58,468 bases of DNA. Source: a virus. Below the pieces are notes generated by a model. That model saw only the letters and a program-made list of their open reading frames with translations, ran no database searches and was not told where the DNA came from. Below, piece by piece: positions 8,307-15,875 of this stretch. Location of the stretch: positions 1 through 58,468 of IMG/VR virus record IMGVR_UViG_3300020228_000001. One strand, 5' to 3'. How positions within the stretch are numbered: position 1 is the first letter of the stretch; every line of letters starts with the position of its first letter. The position numbers were made by a program, and so were the translations under genes.

Positions 8307-8981
8307 CTAATGCACCCCCATCTGAGATCTTACGTAAGACTGCCTTTCCTCGGCCAGGACTGCCTTCGCCAGCTTGCCGTTCTCGCGGGTAGCCGCGGTT
8401 ACGGCCATTGCCCTGCGGACCTTGGGGTCTGTCGGGCCGCTGCCGGACTTCTGGATCGTGCCTTCATGCTTCTGCACGATCGCCTCGAACTGTGCCGTAG
8501 CACTGCCAGGAGCGGGCCTGCTTGAGCCCATCTGAGTGCCCAGGATGCCCATCGCCTCTTTCTTGACGGCGTTGGCCTGCTTGAGAGTCTTGAGGATGCT
8601 TTCTTTGGCGCTTGCGGACATATCGGAGTCCTCAAGGGACTTCAGGATGGTCGCGGTCTCGCCAGGGTTGCCCAGCTCGCTCAGGTAGCTCTTGGCGATG
8701 CCTTCAAGCTCCTGCTTTCTCATCTTGGTAGACTGCTTCTGAACAGTCTCCACCAGAGGCCGCACGGCCTTCTGGATTTCTTCCGATATCATAGCTGCAA
8801 TATCGGACTTAGTGACCTGAGCCACACTGGCTCCGGCCCTTGCCCCAGCGGGCTTGGTCTTCATCATGATACCTTCCTTGGAATTTTGCATTGATTTGAA
8901 AATAAGGAATTTTTTTGAGTTAGCCGCTTTACCGACTAACGAGACTTCATCTAAGTCCAAATTTTTAAGATCGTTTGGCAT
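8307..8981 (-). CDS. Scaffold-like protein carrying the detached end of an XkdF-type protease
   Basis: 224 residues. The first 30 (LDLDEVSLVGKAANSKKF) match the segment that normally closes XkdF-type prohead proteases (EVSLV-x-x-(P/A)AN). The rest is a charged helical protein with long Lys/Glu/Gln helices, typical of scaffolds. The protease itself ends 12 bases before this ATG and this gene has its own GAGG site. It may guide capsid assembly before proteolysis. An internal start (MQNSKEG, MMKTKPAG) could give a shorter scaffold form. Confidence 0.6.
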   Translation of the reverse strand: MPNDLKNLDLDEVSLVGKAANSKKFLIFKSMQNSKEGIMMKTKPAGARAGASVAQVTKSDIAAMISEEIQKAVRPLVETVQKQSTKMRKQELEGIAKSYLSELGNPGETATILKSLEDSDMSASAKESILKTLKQANAVKKEAMGILGTQMGSSRPAPGSATAQFEAIVQKHEGTIQKSGSGPTDPKVRRAMAVTAATRENGKLAKAVLAEERQSYVRSQMGVH

Positions 8982-8993
8982 AGAATAACCTCA

Positions 8994-9947
8994 TTAAAAT
9001 GGAGTTCGTTCGCCCTGGCCTGCTATCGAGAAGCCGGTTATCTCGCCCTTCTTCACGGCATCCCATACATCTTTATCATGGATTTTTACAGCCATGACCC
9101 ATGAGCCGGACTTCACGACTTGCCCGCCACACCTGAAGTCTGTGGGCGCTATGTAGCTCTCGATGATGTCCGCCTTAGCCGGGCCTTCATGCTCTTTGTT
9201 GATCTTCTGCGAAGTCTGCATAAATTTGTGGCAAGCACGCCTTATTTCAGACTTGGAGATGCGGTCGCCCTGCAGGTCAATTGTGTCCGGCTCAGACACG
9301 ACACCGTAAACGATCTGCCGATCCCCCTTGATGATAGGCACCCGGAAGGACTTGGTTATCTTGCCGTCTTCCTCTTCTTCCTCGTCATCCTCTTTTAGGA
9401 AGTCCGGCTTGTCGTCCTCGTCTGCATCGTTAGATTTCTCGGTGTCCTCTTCATCGCAGGGCTCGTCTGCCTTCTCCATCTCGTCATCATGAGCTTCAAG
9501 GATGGCCCGGATCTGATCGATCAGCTCACCTTTGCCGCCGTCGTCATCCTTGTCGAGCCCTTCCTCTTCCGGCTCAGGCCCTTCCTCGCCCTTCTCGGTG
9601 TCGTCATCGGCCTCTTCTGCCGGGGCTTCTTCCTCTCCATCATCGCCGCCGCCGTTCTCCTGCATCCACTGCTGTAGAGCGGCCTGATGTTTCTGCTCAT
9701 CCGCATGGATTGCGGCCATGATCTCTTTCAGCTTCGGGTCTTGGATGCCTTCAAGGGCCTGGCTCAGTGCCTCCACGCCCCCGGACTCGTCGGCTAGCCG
9801 TTCCTTGACGAAATCGAGGTCAGAGCCTTCTTTCTCCAGCTCTTCCTCGCCTTCGTCTTGCATTTCTTCATCTTCATCTGGTTTCAATTTTGAACCTCCT
9901 AATCTGGGGGTGTGTAGGTCAGAATAATCGAGGGATTTTAGCACCAT
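8994..9947 (-). CDS. Prohead protease, XkdF/S78-2-like, with acidic N-terminal extension
   Basis: 317 residues. Residues ~20-195 are extremely acidic (Glu/Asp runs) and probably scaffold-like or DNA-mimetic. The C-terminal ~120 residues are the protease: VVSEP-x-x-x-D-x-x-GD, then SQKINKEHEG with the likely catalytic His at 253, GSWVMAVKI, and GEITGFSIAG with the Ser at 307. This layout matches the putative serine protease of XkdF-like head maturation enzymes. It cleaves scaffold and capsid precursors inside the prohead. Unusually, the EVSLV-x-x-AN tail found at the end of the family is on the next gene. Confidence 0.75.
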   Translation of the reverse strand: MVLKSLDYSDLHTPRLGGSKLKPDEDEEMQDEGEEELEKEGSDLDFVKERLADESGGVEALSQALEGIQDPKLKEIMAAIHADEQKHQAALQQWMQENGGGDDGEEEAPAEEADDDTEKGEEGPEPEEEGLDKDDDGGKGELIDQIRAILEAHDDEMEKADEPCDEEDTEKSNDADEDDKPDFLKEDDEEEEEDGKITKSFRVPIIKGDRQIVYGVVSEPDTIDLQGDRISKSEIRRACHKFMQTSQKINKEHEGPAKADIIESYIAPTDFRCGGQVVKSGSWVMAVKIHDKDVWDAVKKGEITGFSIAGQGERTPF

Positions 9948-9969
9948 TATTATCTGTTTACCGTAAACC

Positions 9970-9977
9970 TTAAATAG
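9970..9977 (+). promoter_or_regulatory. TATA box for the small plus-strand genes
   Basis: TTAAATAG preceded by a BRE-like AACC lies about 39 bp before the ATG at 10013, between divergent genes. The position suits an archaeal promoter with a short leader. Confidence 0.45.
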
Positions 9978-10012
9978 ATAGCATGCCTGTTAAGTATTGG
10001 AAGTGAACTGAG

Positions 10013-10246
10013 ATGCAATATGCTGCCACGCTGAAAAACCGAGAAGTTTTGAGCCTACACAAGACCATCGCCGCCGCCCGATTGGCGGCACAAAAAAACG
10101 ATGCCGAGTACATCCGGCCTGCCGAACGCGCGCAGCCCCCGGAAAACTCCTCAGATGAATGTGATGAGATTATATATACAGACTATCTGGGGTGGTCCCT
10201 GCGAATTGATATCGGGAATAGTGGCGCATTCGTGAGTGGATTTTAG
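10013..10246 (+). CDS. Small plus-strand hypothetical protein
   Basis: 77 residues, transcribed against the late block. The N-terminus is basic and helical (LKNREVLSLHKTIAAARLAA) and the C-terminus acidic, ending YTDYLGWSLRIDIGNSG. A TATA-like box and GAACTGAG precede it. Its stop overlaps the next start (TAGTG), making a two-gene plus-strand unit placed in the capsid operon like a moron. No family recognised. Confidence 0.5.
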   Translation: MQYAATLKNREVLSLHKTIAAARLAAQKNDAEYIRPAERAQPPENSSDECDEIIYTDYLGWSLRIDIGNSGAFVSGF

Positions 10247-10392
10247 TGCCCCGACAAAAGAATATGGGGGCGGCTATATCCTTTCGTCTGCCTCTTGAGG
10301 AGGATTACAGCTTTCGCGAAAAAGCAAAAGTAGAAGGACTTTCGCCCGGAGAGTACGCCAGAAAACTATCCCTTGTGGCCGCTCATGCTTAA
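10246..10392 (+). CDS. Small RHH/CopG-like protein
   Basis: 48 residues from GTG at 10246 (TAGTG coupling) or 42 from ATG at 10264. The sequence AAISFRLPLEEDYSFREKAK followed by GLSPGEYARKL has the short beta strand, helix, S-P-x-E-Y, helix layout of ribbon-helix-helix regulators. It converges with and overlaps by four bases the end of the minus-strand gene at 10389. Likely a DNA-binding autoregulator of the two-gene unit. Confidence 0.5.
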   Translation: MPRQKNMGAAISFRLPLEEDYSFREKAKVEGLSPGEYARKLSLVAAHA

Positions 10393-11156
10393 TGGTATTC
10401 GTTCCAGGAGTTTGTAGCTCCTGGTTCATCATATAATTGTTCCCGTCTTTTCCCGGGCGTGTTCAAGTACCGTGGTTTGGAGGGGGCAGGTGTCTGCACC
10501 TCGGTCTCGCCGTAGTTCATTTCAGATTCCGGCCTTACAGGATCGTTGCGATGCTTTATTCCCCATACTTTATTGTTGGCATCATATAGCGCCTGCGCTT
10601 TGTTTTTTAATTTTTGTTTTGCCTTATCGCCAATGTCGCGCAATGCGGCATCCAGTTTGAATTCGTTGTTATTTAACTTCATTCGTTGATGTAATATTGC
10701 CTCGATCCCAGCTTCCAATTTTTGGTGTTCTGCATATATAACATCCCGCTCAGCTTCTGCCGTTGTCAATTCGTGGCGGTCTGGCCCATCCGGCTCTTTC
10801 GCGGCTTCCTGCCCTTTCGGCTTGCTCGTGTTCAGCCATCCGATCTTGTCGAGCGCACTGCCGCCACCCAGGAGCGTCTGGATGGCCTTGCCACCACCCA
10901 GGGTAGACTGCCCAGCACCCTCGGCCCGTCTGGCCTGCTGGTTCCGCTTGTGCTTGGCTCCCTGGCTTTCCTTGCCCTTCGGCTTAGGTTTAGCCGCACT
11001 TGAGCCGCCTGACCCGAACTGGCCGTTGGCCGCGTGCTCGTGACCGGAGGCATCCTTGACCTTCATGATAGCGATCTGGCCGGACTTGGATATGCCAAGA
11101 TACTCAGCACCGCTGGATCGCATGACGCCTGTGAGCGCAGGAATTTGCATTAGCAT
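10389..11156 (-). CDS. Capsid-associated protein with shared tag segments
   Basis: 255 residues. It shares segments with the protein at 15872-17758: an N-terminal IPAL-x-x-V-x-R, then VKDA-x-GHEHA-x-x-G-x-F, then [15 protein letters not shown]. Between and after them it is basic and charged (KPKPKGKESQGAKHKRNQ), and the C-terminal half is helical. Its position in the head operon suggests a minor or internal capsid protein. A TATA box 27 bp upstream of the first ATG suggests a leaderless promoter. Start at 11156 (MLMQIPAL) or 11150. Confidence 0.55.
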   Translation of the reverse strand: MLMQIPALTGVMRSSGAEYLGISKSGQIAIMKVKDASGHEHAANGQFGSGGSSAAKPKPKGKESQGAKHKRNQQARRAEGAGQSTLGGGKAIQTLLGGGSALDKIGWLNTSKPKGQEAAKEPDGPDRHELTTAEAERDVIYAEHQKLEAGIEAILHQRMKLNNNEFKLDAALRDIGDKAKQKLKNKAQALYDANNKVWGIKHRNDPVRPESEMNYGETEVQTPAPSKPRYLNTPGKRREQLYDEPGATNSWNEYH

Positions 11157-11177
11157 GAAACCACAACCAGAAGAGTA

Positions 11178-11188
11178 AAATATAAATA
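11178..11188 (-). promoter_or_regulatory. TATA box for the gene at 10389-11156
   Basis: On the minus strand this reads TATTTATATTT, centred about 27 bp upstream of the ATG at 11156, the spacing expected for an archaeal leaderless transcript. The rest of 11189-11288 shows no convincing gene. Confidence 0.5.
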
Positions 11189-11288
11189 GATTAAATGCAA
11201 ACTATACAGTTATGCAGAAAGTGCCTTACAGGTTCCGAGGTTTCAAGCGATGGGACATCGGCCAGCAGGTCACATTAGCCGCTTTCGA

Positions 11289-11402
11289 TCAACAGTACAG
11301 CAGAGCATCTGAGCCAAGGAGCTTCAGATCTTCCCAGTCGTCCACCAGCCCCCTGCCCCGGTAGATTGCCTCTTGCCTGGCCTGATATTCTTCTTCAGTC
11401 AT
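11289..11402 (-). CDS. Small hypothetical protein (37 aa)
   Basis: Begins MTEEEYQARQEAIYRGRGLV and ends LLGSDALLYC. The ATG forms an ATGA overlap with the stop of the Sm-like gene, so translation is probably coupled. No family recognised. Confidence 0.5.
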   Translation of the reverse strand: MTEEEYQARQEAIYRGRGLVDDWEDLKLLGSDALLYC

Positions 11403-11608
11403 TCTGCGATGATCTCCACTTGTTTTGGCAGGGATATTCCTATGACCCAATCGATCCTAATGCAGTCAAATCCCAGCTCGCTTGATATGATCATGTGGTT
11501 GGCGTCATGACTCTCGATTTTGCCTTCATATAGACCATCACAATCAACGATGTTCACCCAGACATGTTGCCCTTTAGCGACTTTCAGGAATTCTGAGATG
11601 ATGGTCAC
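11399..11608 (-). CDS. Sm-like/SH3-fold small protein
   Basis: 69 residues from a GTG start that overlaps the upstream stop (GTGA); an open frame continues upstream but would overlap the previous gene. The pattern KGQHVWVNIVDCDGLYEGKI...ESHDANHMII...IDWVIGI resembles the two-strand/turn/strand Sm motif (G-x-x-V-x-V...G-x-x-x-G-x-(I/L)...D-x-x-x-x-(I/V)) of Lsm or SH3-like folds. In an archaeal virus it could bind RNA or be a structural adaptor. Only pattern-level support. Confidence 0.45.
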   Translation of the reverse strand: MTIISEFLKVAKGQHVWVNIVDCDGLYEGKIESHDANHMIISSELGFDCIRIDWVIGISLPKQVEIIAE

Positions 11609-11793
11609 GGCTTGGCCTTCCTTTCCTTGGTTTTGCGCCTGGGCTTTTCCGTTGTCTGCTTCCATGGTGGATATTCATGCGTTACATTTTCGATCGCGGT
11701 GTTATCAGGTAAATCGACATTCAAATCCACAATCTCTGACGAGCTGGCGCTGTAAGTCCAGGCGCCATCTGGTAGCTTGATCATTTCTTGCAT
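11605..11793 (-). CDS. Small hypothetical protein (62 aa)
   Basis: Starts at the ATG at 11793 (MQEMIKLPDGAWTYSASSSE), overlapping the TAA of the MuF-like gene (TAATG) with GGAGG upstream. The C-terminus is very basic (KPRRKTKERKAKP). The longer open frame above this start is an overlap with the MuF-like gene. Unassigned. Confidence 0.5.
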   Translation of the reverse strand: MQEMIKLPDGAWTYSASSSEIVDLNVDLPDNTAIENVTHEYPPWKQTTEKPRRKTKERKAKP

Positions 11794-12761
11794 TAAGTTG
11801 AGCCTCCGTAATCGATATCTAGGAGCACGTGGATGCAACGAGGATGATGCAAACCAGCATCCACCGCCGTCTTGAGTGCCGGATATTCTTTCGATCGGCC
11901 CGAAATTGACACAATTTTCCCGGCCCAATCCCTGCACGGCCCGCAGCTATTCGTCCGGACTTCTCTGCTAATCAGTGCCAAGTCACCCCCTCGCCCCAGG
12001 ATGCCGTTCATTGCACCCATGTTATAGAAATCGCGGGCTGCTGTTGTGGCGATCATCATCGCATAGTCTGCGAGCCCCAGCTCTTTCCCGTCAATGGTTT
12101 TGTGGGCAACTGGTCGTTCTCGGAGTCCTGTGTAATCGGGCTTCCTGGATGATAGATCGCCCTGGACCTTCCTCTTGGTGGCTTCGGCTATGATTTCTTC
12201 AATATGCCTGGCTAGTTGGGCATCTATTTCCCGGAAACGGTTCATCTCCTGCTGTATGAGTGCCCTGGCCGCCTTCTCGTGTGGGCCTTGTAAGCTGCCG
12301 ACCCTTGAGCCTGCTAGATATAAACCGGGCACCGAGGCCCCGAGCCATGATGCCGCCTGCATGAGCAGCTCTCTCCTGATACTGCTCGTGTGCGCCCTCA
12401 GAACGTCTGGATTTTCTAAGTTCTGGCTGATCTCTGACTGGATTGCTTTCTCGCCTCGCCGGTAGAGCAGTGCGATGGCCAGAGCGGTTTCCTTGATCCG
12501 CTTCCTGGGGTCTTTCTCCTTAGCCGTGGCCTTGACAGCCTTCTGGATCGGTGCATCTGGCAGAGCGGCTATGAGGGCTCCATGTGGCCTGCCTGACATC
12601 TTCCAGAGGAGCCGCTTCAGGGAGACGATATCATAGCCCAGCGACCGGGCCTGCCGCCAGAACTCGCTGGTGAGGAAATCAAAACGCTGCTGATCGGTGA
12701 GGAGCGGAGAGCCCGACAAGTAGCCAGTCTCTCGGATGAGCTGCAGGAGTTCTGCGTTCAT
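11793..12761 (-). CDS. MuF-like head morphogenesis protein
   Basis: 322 residues following the portal gene. The C-terminal signature NSCGPCRDWAGKI...YPALKTAVDAGL-HHPRCIHVL is the C-x-x-C...Y-P-x-L...G-x-HPxCxH motif of Mu gpF/SPP1 gp7 minor head proteins. The N-terminal ~180 residues are helical and bind the portal in related phages. A few copies are packaged per virion and may be ejected with DNA. Context portal-MuF matches many tailed viruses. Confidence 0.8.
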   Translation of the reverse strand: MNAELLQLIRETGYLSGSPLLTDQQRFDFLTSEFWRQARSLGYDIVSLKRLLWKMSGRPHGALIAALPDAPIQKAVKATAKEKDPRKRIKETALAIALLYRRGEKAIQSEISQNLENPDVLRAHTSSIRRELLMQAASWLGASVPGLYLAGSRVGSLQGPHEKAARALIQQEMNRFREIDAQLARHIEEIIAEATKRKVQGDLSSRKPDYTGLRERPVAHKTIDGKELGLADYAMMIATTAARDFYNMGAMNGILGRGGDLALISREVRTNSCGPCRDWAGKIVSISGRSKEYPALKTAVDAGLHHPRCIHVLLDIDYGGST

Positions 12762-12770
12762 ATGAGATCC

Positions 12771-14261
12771 TTAAGCAGCCTGCCCCATGATCGCATCAAG
12801 CGCGCTCTTGCCGTCGAGCAGGCTCTCGATCGGTGCATCGCCGTGCTCTGTGAGCTTTTCGTCTACATCTTGCTCTATGTAGTTGGGAAGTCCCAGGTTT
12901 GAAATGATAGTGTCCCGGATGCCTGCCTGCTTGGAGAGATCCCAGCCCGACTTTTCGAAGAGCCCCAAGATGGCAACTACGTCCTGCGTGCTGATCGGCA
13001 CAATGGGGTCATAGACCATACGAGGCTTGGGCTTGCCTTTCTCGAATTCGAATTGTGGATTTAAACGGAAGAGCTGACGAACGGCCTGTTGGTTGATGGA
13101 CTCCATGAAGGCGGTCAGAGTCGCATCTACCGCCAACGTAAAGTTATCTGTCTTGTCTCTGCTTAACGCCAGAGATCCTGTGCCCCCCATGCCCAACGCC
13201 ATGAACTCGCTCATAGTAGAGATGAGGATTGCCTTGGCTTCTGCATCTATCGCAGCAGTTATGTGCCCGATGATGTCAGCGCCCTGGGCTGGCTGCAAGA
13301 ACCCTAGTTTAATCTGTGGTTGCCCGTTCGCATCCCACACCTGGGGGGTGATGATCCACTTTTGAGCATCTTGATTGATATTTTCCATCGTATCTACTAG
13401 GCTTTGATACGAGGCCATTGCGTCTATTGCGGCCTGATCGGTTGGTGCAGCAGCGACATACTGCGGCGCATTAGCGATGTTTGAAGGCACTTCTGCCCAG
13501 GGGATGCCTGCGCCTCCTCTTTCCGCCGAAATATTTCTAAGGTCTTCCATTATTTTCTTAGTGCGCCAAGCACGCCAGGCACTGCGGAGGATTGATCTGC
13601 CTTCTGGGTTGTCTTTGCCGGGCTCTGCCCTGATGAGGATAAGCTTCTCGATTGGAATAAAGGTGGTGCGGTAATCCGGCGCAGCTATCTGAGTAAATCC
13701 CAAAAGTCTAGTAACGTCTAACGGGCTGTAATCCCAGTGCAAAATAGTATCAGGAGACCTAAAGGCAAAGTTCGCCCACCCAACCGCGCCATCGTCATAA
13801 TTTGATGAATAGCGGTCATCGTCCTGCTCACCTTCGCGGAACTTATAGATTTTCTCAAATGGTGCCAGGCCAAATTGAAGTGTTGGTTTAGCAGCAGTCG
13901 CTACAAAAGTTTGCCAGCTATGCTGCATATCATTCATATTATTTTCTAGGAACTCAAACGACCCATTATCCTTGTTTTCATCGATGACAGGATCTGCGTG
14001 CCATTTGGCCCGCCTGATGAAGACTGAGTAGGCATTGAGGGAGGCTCCGCAATAAGCATCCGTGCCCATTTCCTCATAAGCAAGAAATAGGTTCCTGCCT
14101 TGTAGCTCCGGGAGGTAATCTCGCTTGATCCAACCTGGTAAAAAATATTGTTGCCCAGACCTGCCGAATTGCTGGCGAGCCAACGCACGCGGCGAAGAAT
14201 TGAATTTTGGATAAGGATTGTAGGCGGCTTTAGCTACCTTCTTGTTATTGTCTTTAGCCAT
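12771..14261 (-). CDS. Portal protein (DUF935/Mu gp29-like)
   Basis: 496 residues. N-terminal region with FLAYEEMGTDAYCGASLNAY (the conserved D-x-x-x-x-x-x-x-x-R/A segment of portals), a central W-rich clip and stem region, RAEPGKDNPEGRSILRSAWR (the P-x-G-x-S-x-x-R portal motif, about 225-240), and a C-terminal crown segment. Likely forms the dodecameric DNA channel for terminase docking and DNA ejection. It is immediately upstream of the MuF-like gene and downstream of terminase. The C-terminal GKSALDAIMG echoes the SALD tag seen in neighbouring proteins. Confidence 0.85.
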   Translation of the reverse strand: MAKDNNKKVAKAAYNPYPKFNSSPRALARQQFGRSGQQYFLPGWIKRDYLPELQGRNLFLAYEEMGTDAYCGASLNAYSVFIRRAKWHADPVIDENKDNGSFEFLENNMNDMQHSWQTFVATAAKPTLQFGLAPFEKIYKFREGEQDDDRYSSNYDDGAVGWANFAFRSPDTILHWDYSPLDVTRLLGFTQIAAPDYRTTFIPIEKLILIRAEPGKDNPEGRSILRSAWRAWRTKKIMEDLRNISAERGGAGIPWAEVPSNIANAPQYVAAAPTDQAAIDAMASYQSLVDTMENINQDAQKWIITPQVWDANGQPQIKLGFLQPAQGADIIGHITAAIDAEAKAILISTMSEFMALGMGGTGSLALSRDKTDNFTLAVDATLTAFMESINQQAVRQLFRLNPQFEFEKGKPKPRMVYDPIVPISTQDVVAILGLFEKSGWDLSKQAGIRDTIISNLGLPNYIEQDVDEKLTEHGDAPIESLLDGKSALDAIMGQAA

Positions 14262-14276
14262 TGAAAACCCCAGTAA

Positions 14277-14756
14277 CTAAATGTTTATGCCGTCTTGGAT
14301 GTACTTATCTGCCCAGTAATTTGCGAGCTTATTGAACGCCCAGTGCCGATTAAATGTTGTTTTGGCATGACATGATTTGCACAACGGCACCAACTTCCAT
14401 CCTTTGTCGCTTTTGCATCCTTGCTGCTTGTTAAAATCACAGTGATGAACGTCTAACCCCTTGCCATTTTCATTGGCCCCGCATAGATAGCACTTCCTAC
14501 CAAATGCCTCTCGGACCTGCTCCTTTAGAGATTTATTGAATTTGTGACAATAAGGTAGATACGAAATACCGCCTTTCCACGCGGGATGGTCTGCCCCAGA
14601 TACAGATTTTGGGTGCGGCTCGATATTGTTTTTTCGTATTGCATAATGGATGACAGCCGGACACAAATTCAATTTTCTAGCGCACTCTTTTATTGATAAT
14701 TTCTCTTTAACATAATTTTCCTGCAACCACACGTGGGATATGTCGGTGAGAGGCAT
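14277..14756 (-). CDS. HNH homing endonuclease
   Basis: 159 residues from the only ATG in the frame. The N-terminus is an HTH repeat (VWLQENYVKEKLSIKECARK). The C-terminal half carries a full HNH domain: CYLCGANENGKGLDVHHCDF, the central N, and LVPLCKSCHAKTTFNRH with two zinc CxxC pairs. This domain architecture is typical of free-standing homing endonucleases. It lies between the portal and internal-protein genes. The frame is open for 468 bases upstream, so the functional protein may be much longer (see next entry). Confidence 0.8.
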   Translation of the reverse strand: MPLTDISHVWLQENYVKEKLSIKECARKLNLCPAVIHYAIRKNNIEPHPKSVSGADHPAWKGGISYLPYCHKFNKSLKEQVREAFGRKCYLCGANENGKGLDVHHCDFNKQQGCKSDKGWKLVPLCKSCHAKTTFNRHWAFNKLANYWADKYIQDGINI

Positions 14757-15224
14757 TCCAGTAGGTTTTGCTGTGATATTGTATCGCTTAAGTGCGCGAA
14801 GAACGGCACCATTCCTACATCCAGCGATCTTTGCACATTCGGTGGATGTTAAGCCCTGGTTGACATACAGCTCAGTTAACCACTCGTCCGTGAGAACTTC
14901 GATCTTTGGCCTGGCCGGAGCCCGTGGTATTATCTGATATCGCTTTAATAAATTTCTTATAGTTGTCTGCGTGCACCCGGTTAGTGCGGCGCATTCCCAA
15001 GTTGTTAGTCCCTTATCTACATAATGTTCTTTTAACCACCCTTCTGAAATGTTTGGACATTGCGGCCCAGGGTGGCGCGTCTTGATCCCATGGCGTTTTA
15101 AGGCAGTGCATATCGTAGCATACGTGCACCCAATTAATTGCGCACAATCTTTTGATGACTTGCCTTGGTTTACATACTGCTCAATAAGGAACTCTTTTGT
15201 AATCTCAAATTTCTTGGCCGTAAA
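14757..15224 (-). other. In-frame N-terminal extension of the HNH gene: three more HTH repeats without an ATG
   Basis: Continuous with the HNH frame from just after an in-frame TAA (15225-15227). It translates to three repeats of a ~50-residue HTH unit, for example EGWLKEHYVDKGLTTWECA and DEWLTELYVNQGLTSTECA, each ending LKRY or LKRH. There is no ATG, GTG or TTG in frame. A short frame MAGDVIYGQEI begins at 15240 and is offset by one base, so a frameshift may have cut off the original start, or an unusual start is used. Confidence 0.65.
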
Positions 15225-15344
15225 TTACATCTCCTGCCATGTATTCCTGAAATCGCTTTATGCTGGCAAGACGGTCAGGAAACCGCCCCTTCAGAATCAG
15301 TGATCAGCCGATCCCTAGCCAACAGATAATGATTAGCTTAATAG

Positions 15345-15354
15345 CATATATACT
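15345..15354 (-). promoter_or_regulatory. TATA-like box upstream of the HNH region
   Basis: Minus strand reads AAGTATATATGC. It could drive the HNH gene independently of the late operon, as is common for homing endonucleases. The rest of 15241-15377 shows no gene. Confidence 0.4.
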
Positions 15355-15377
15355 TACCGAGTCGCTGCAAGCTGGTT

Positions 15378-15875
15378 TTAATCCTTCTTTGCCCCTTTCT
15401 TCCTATTGGTGTCGCGGCTCACCGCTCGCAGATTGCGCTTGCTGTTGCTGCCGCCGTTGCTGATCGGATTGCGATGATCAGCCTCGCGTGGATCGCCGCG
15501 CTTGAGCCCCAGCTCTGACCGGGCCGCGTTCCTCTGCGCGCGCTCCTTGATCTTGGACGGCTTGCCGTGGTACTCGCGATATTCTTTTCCATAGTCACGG
15601 GCTGCGGCTTTCTGGATGCCGTTGAGGTTGAGATAAGGGAGCTTGTCGAGGGCGGAGGGGGCCATTACTGCCGATTTTTCTGATACCAGGGGCCAGTCCC
15701 CTCCCCCGTCGTCTGGCATAATAGGATCATAAAGGATACCGTGATCGCCTGGGTATGGTTTGGTGTGGATAAATTGCCCTGAAAAGATCTTATGAGGAAT
15801 GTGATCAGGGAAAGCTTCACACGTTGCGCTCATCGTGTAACGCTTGCACCCTATGCACTGACCCGACGTGCTCAT
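15378..15875 (-). CDS. HNH-like protein with Cys-rich N-terminus and SALD tag
   Basis: 165 residues. N-terminal GQCIGCKRYTMSATCEAFPD...HTKPYPGDHGILYDPI is a compact Cys-containing domain common in phage minor head operons. MAPSALDKLPYL follows (about 70-81), identical in layout to a segment in the next protein upstream. The C-terminus DPREADHRNPISNGGS...NLRAVSRDTNRKKG is the D-H...N-L-R...N-R-x-x-G pattern of a small HNH nuclease. Start overlaps the upstream stop (ATGA). Possibly a virion-packaged nuclease. Confidence 0.6.
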   Translation of the reverse strand: MSTSGQCIGCKRYTMSATCEAFPDHIPHKIFSGQFIHTKPYPGDHGILYDPIMPDDGGGDWPLVSEKSAVMAPSALDKLPYLNLNGIQKAAARDYGKEYREYHGKPSKIKERAQRNAARSELGLKRGDPREADHRNPISNGGSNSKRNLRAVSRDTNRKKGAKKD

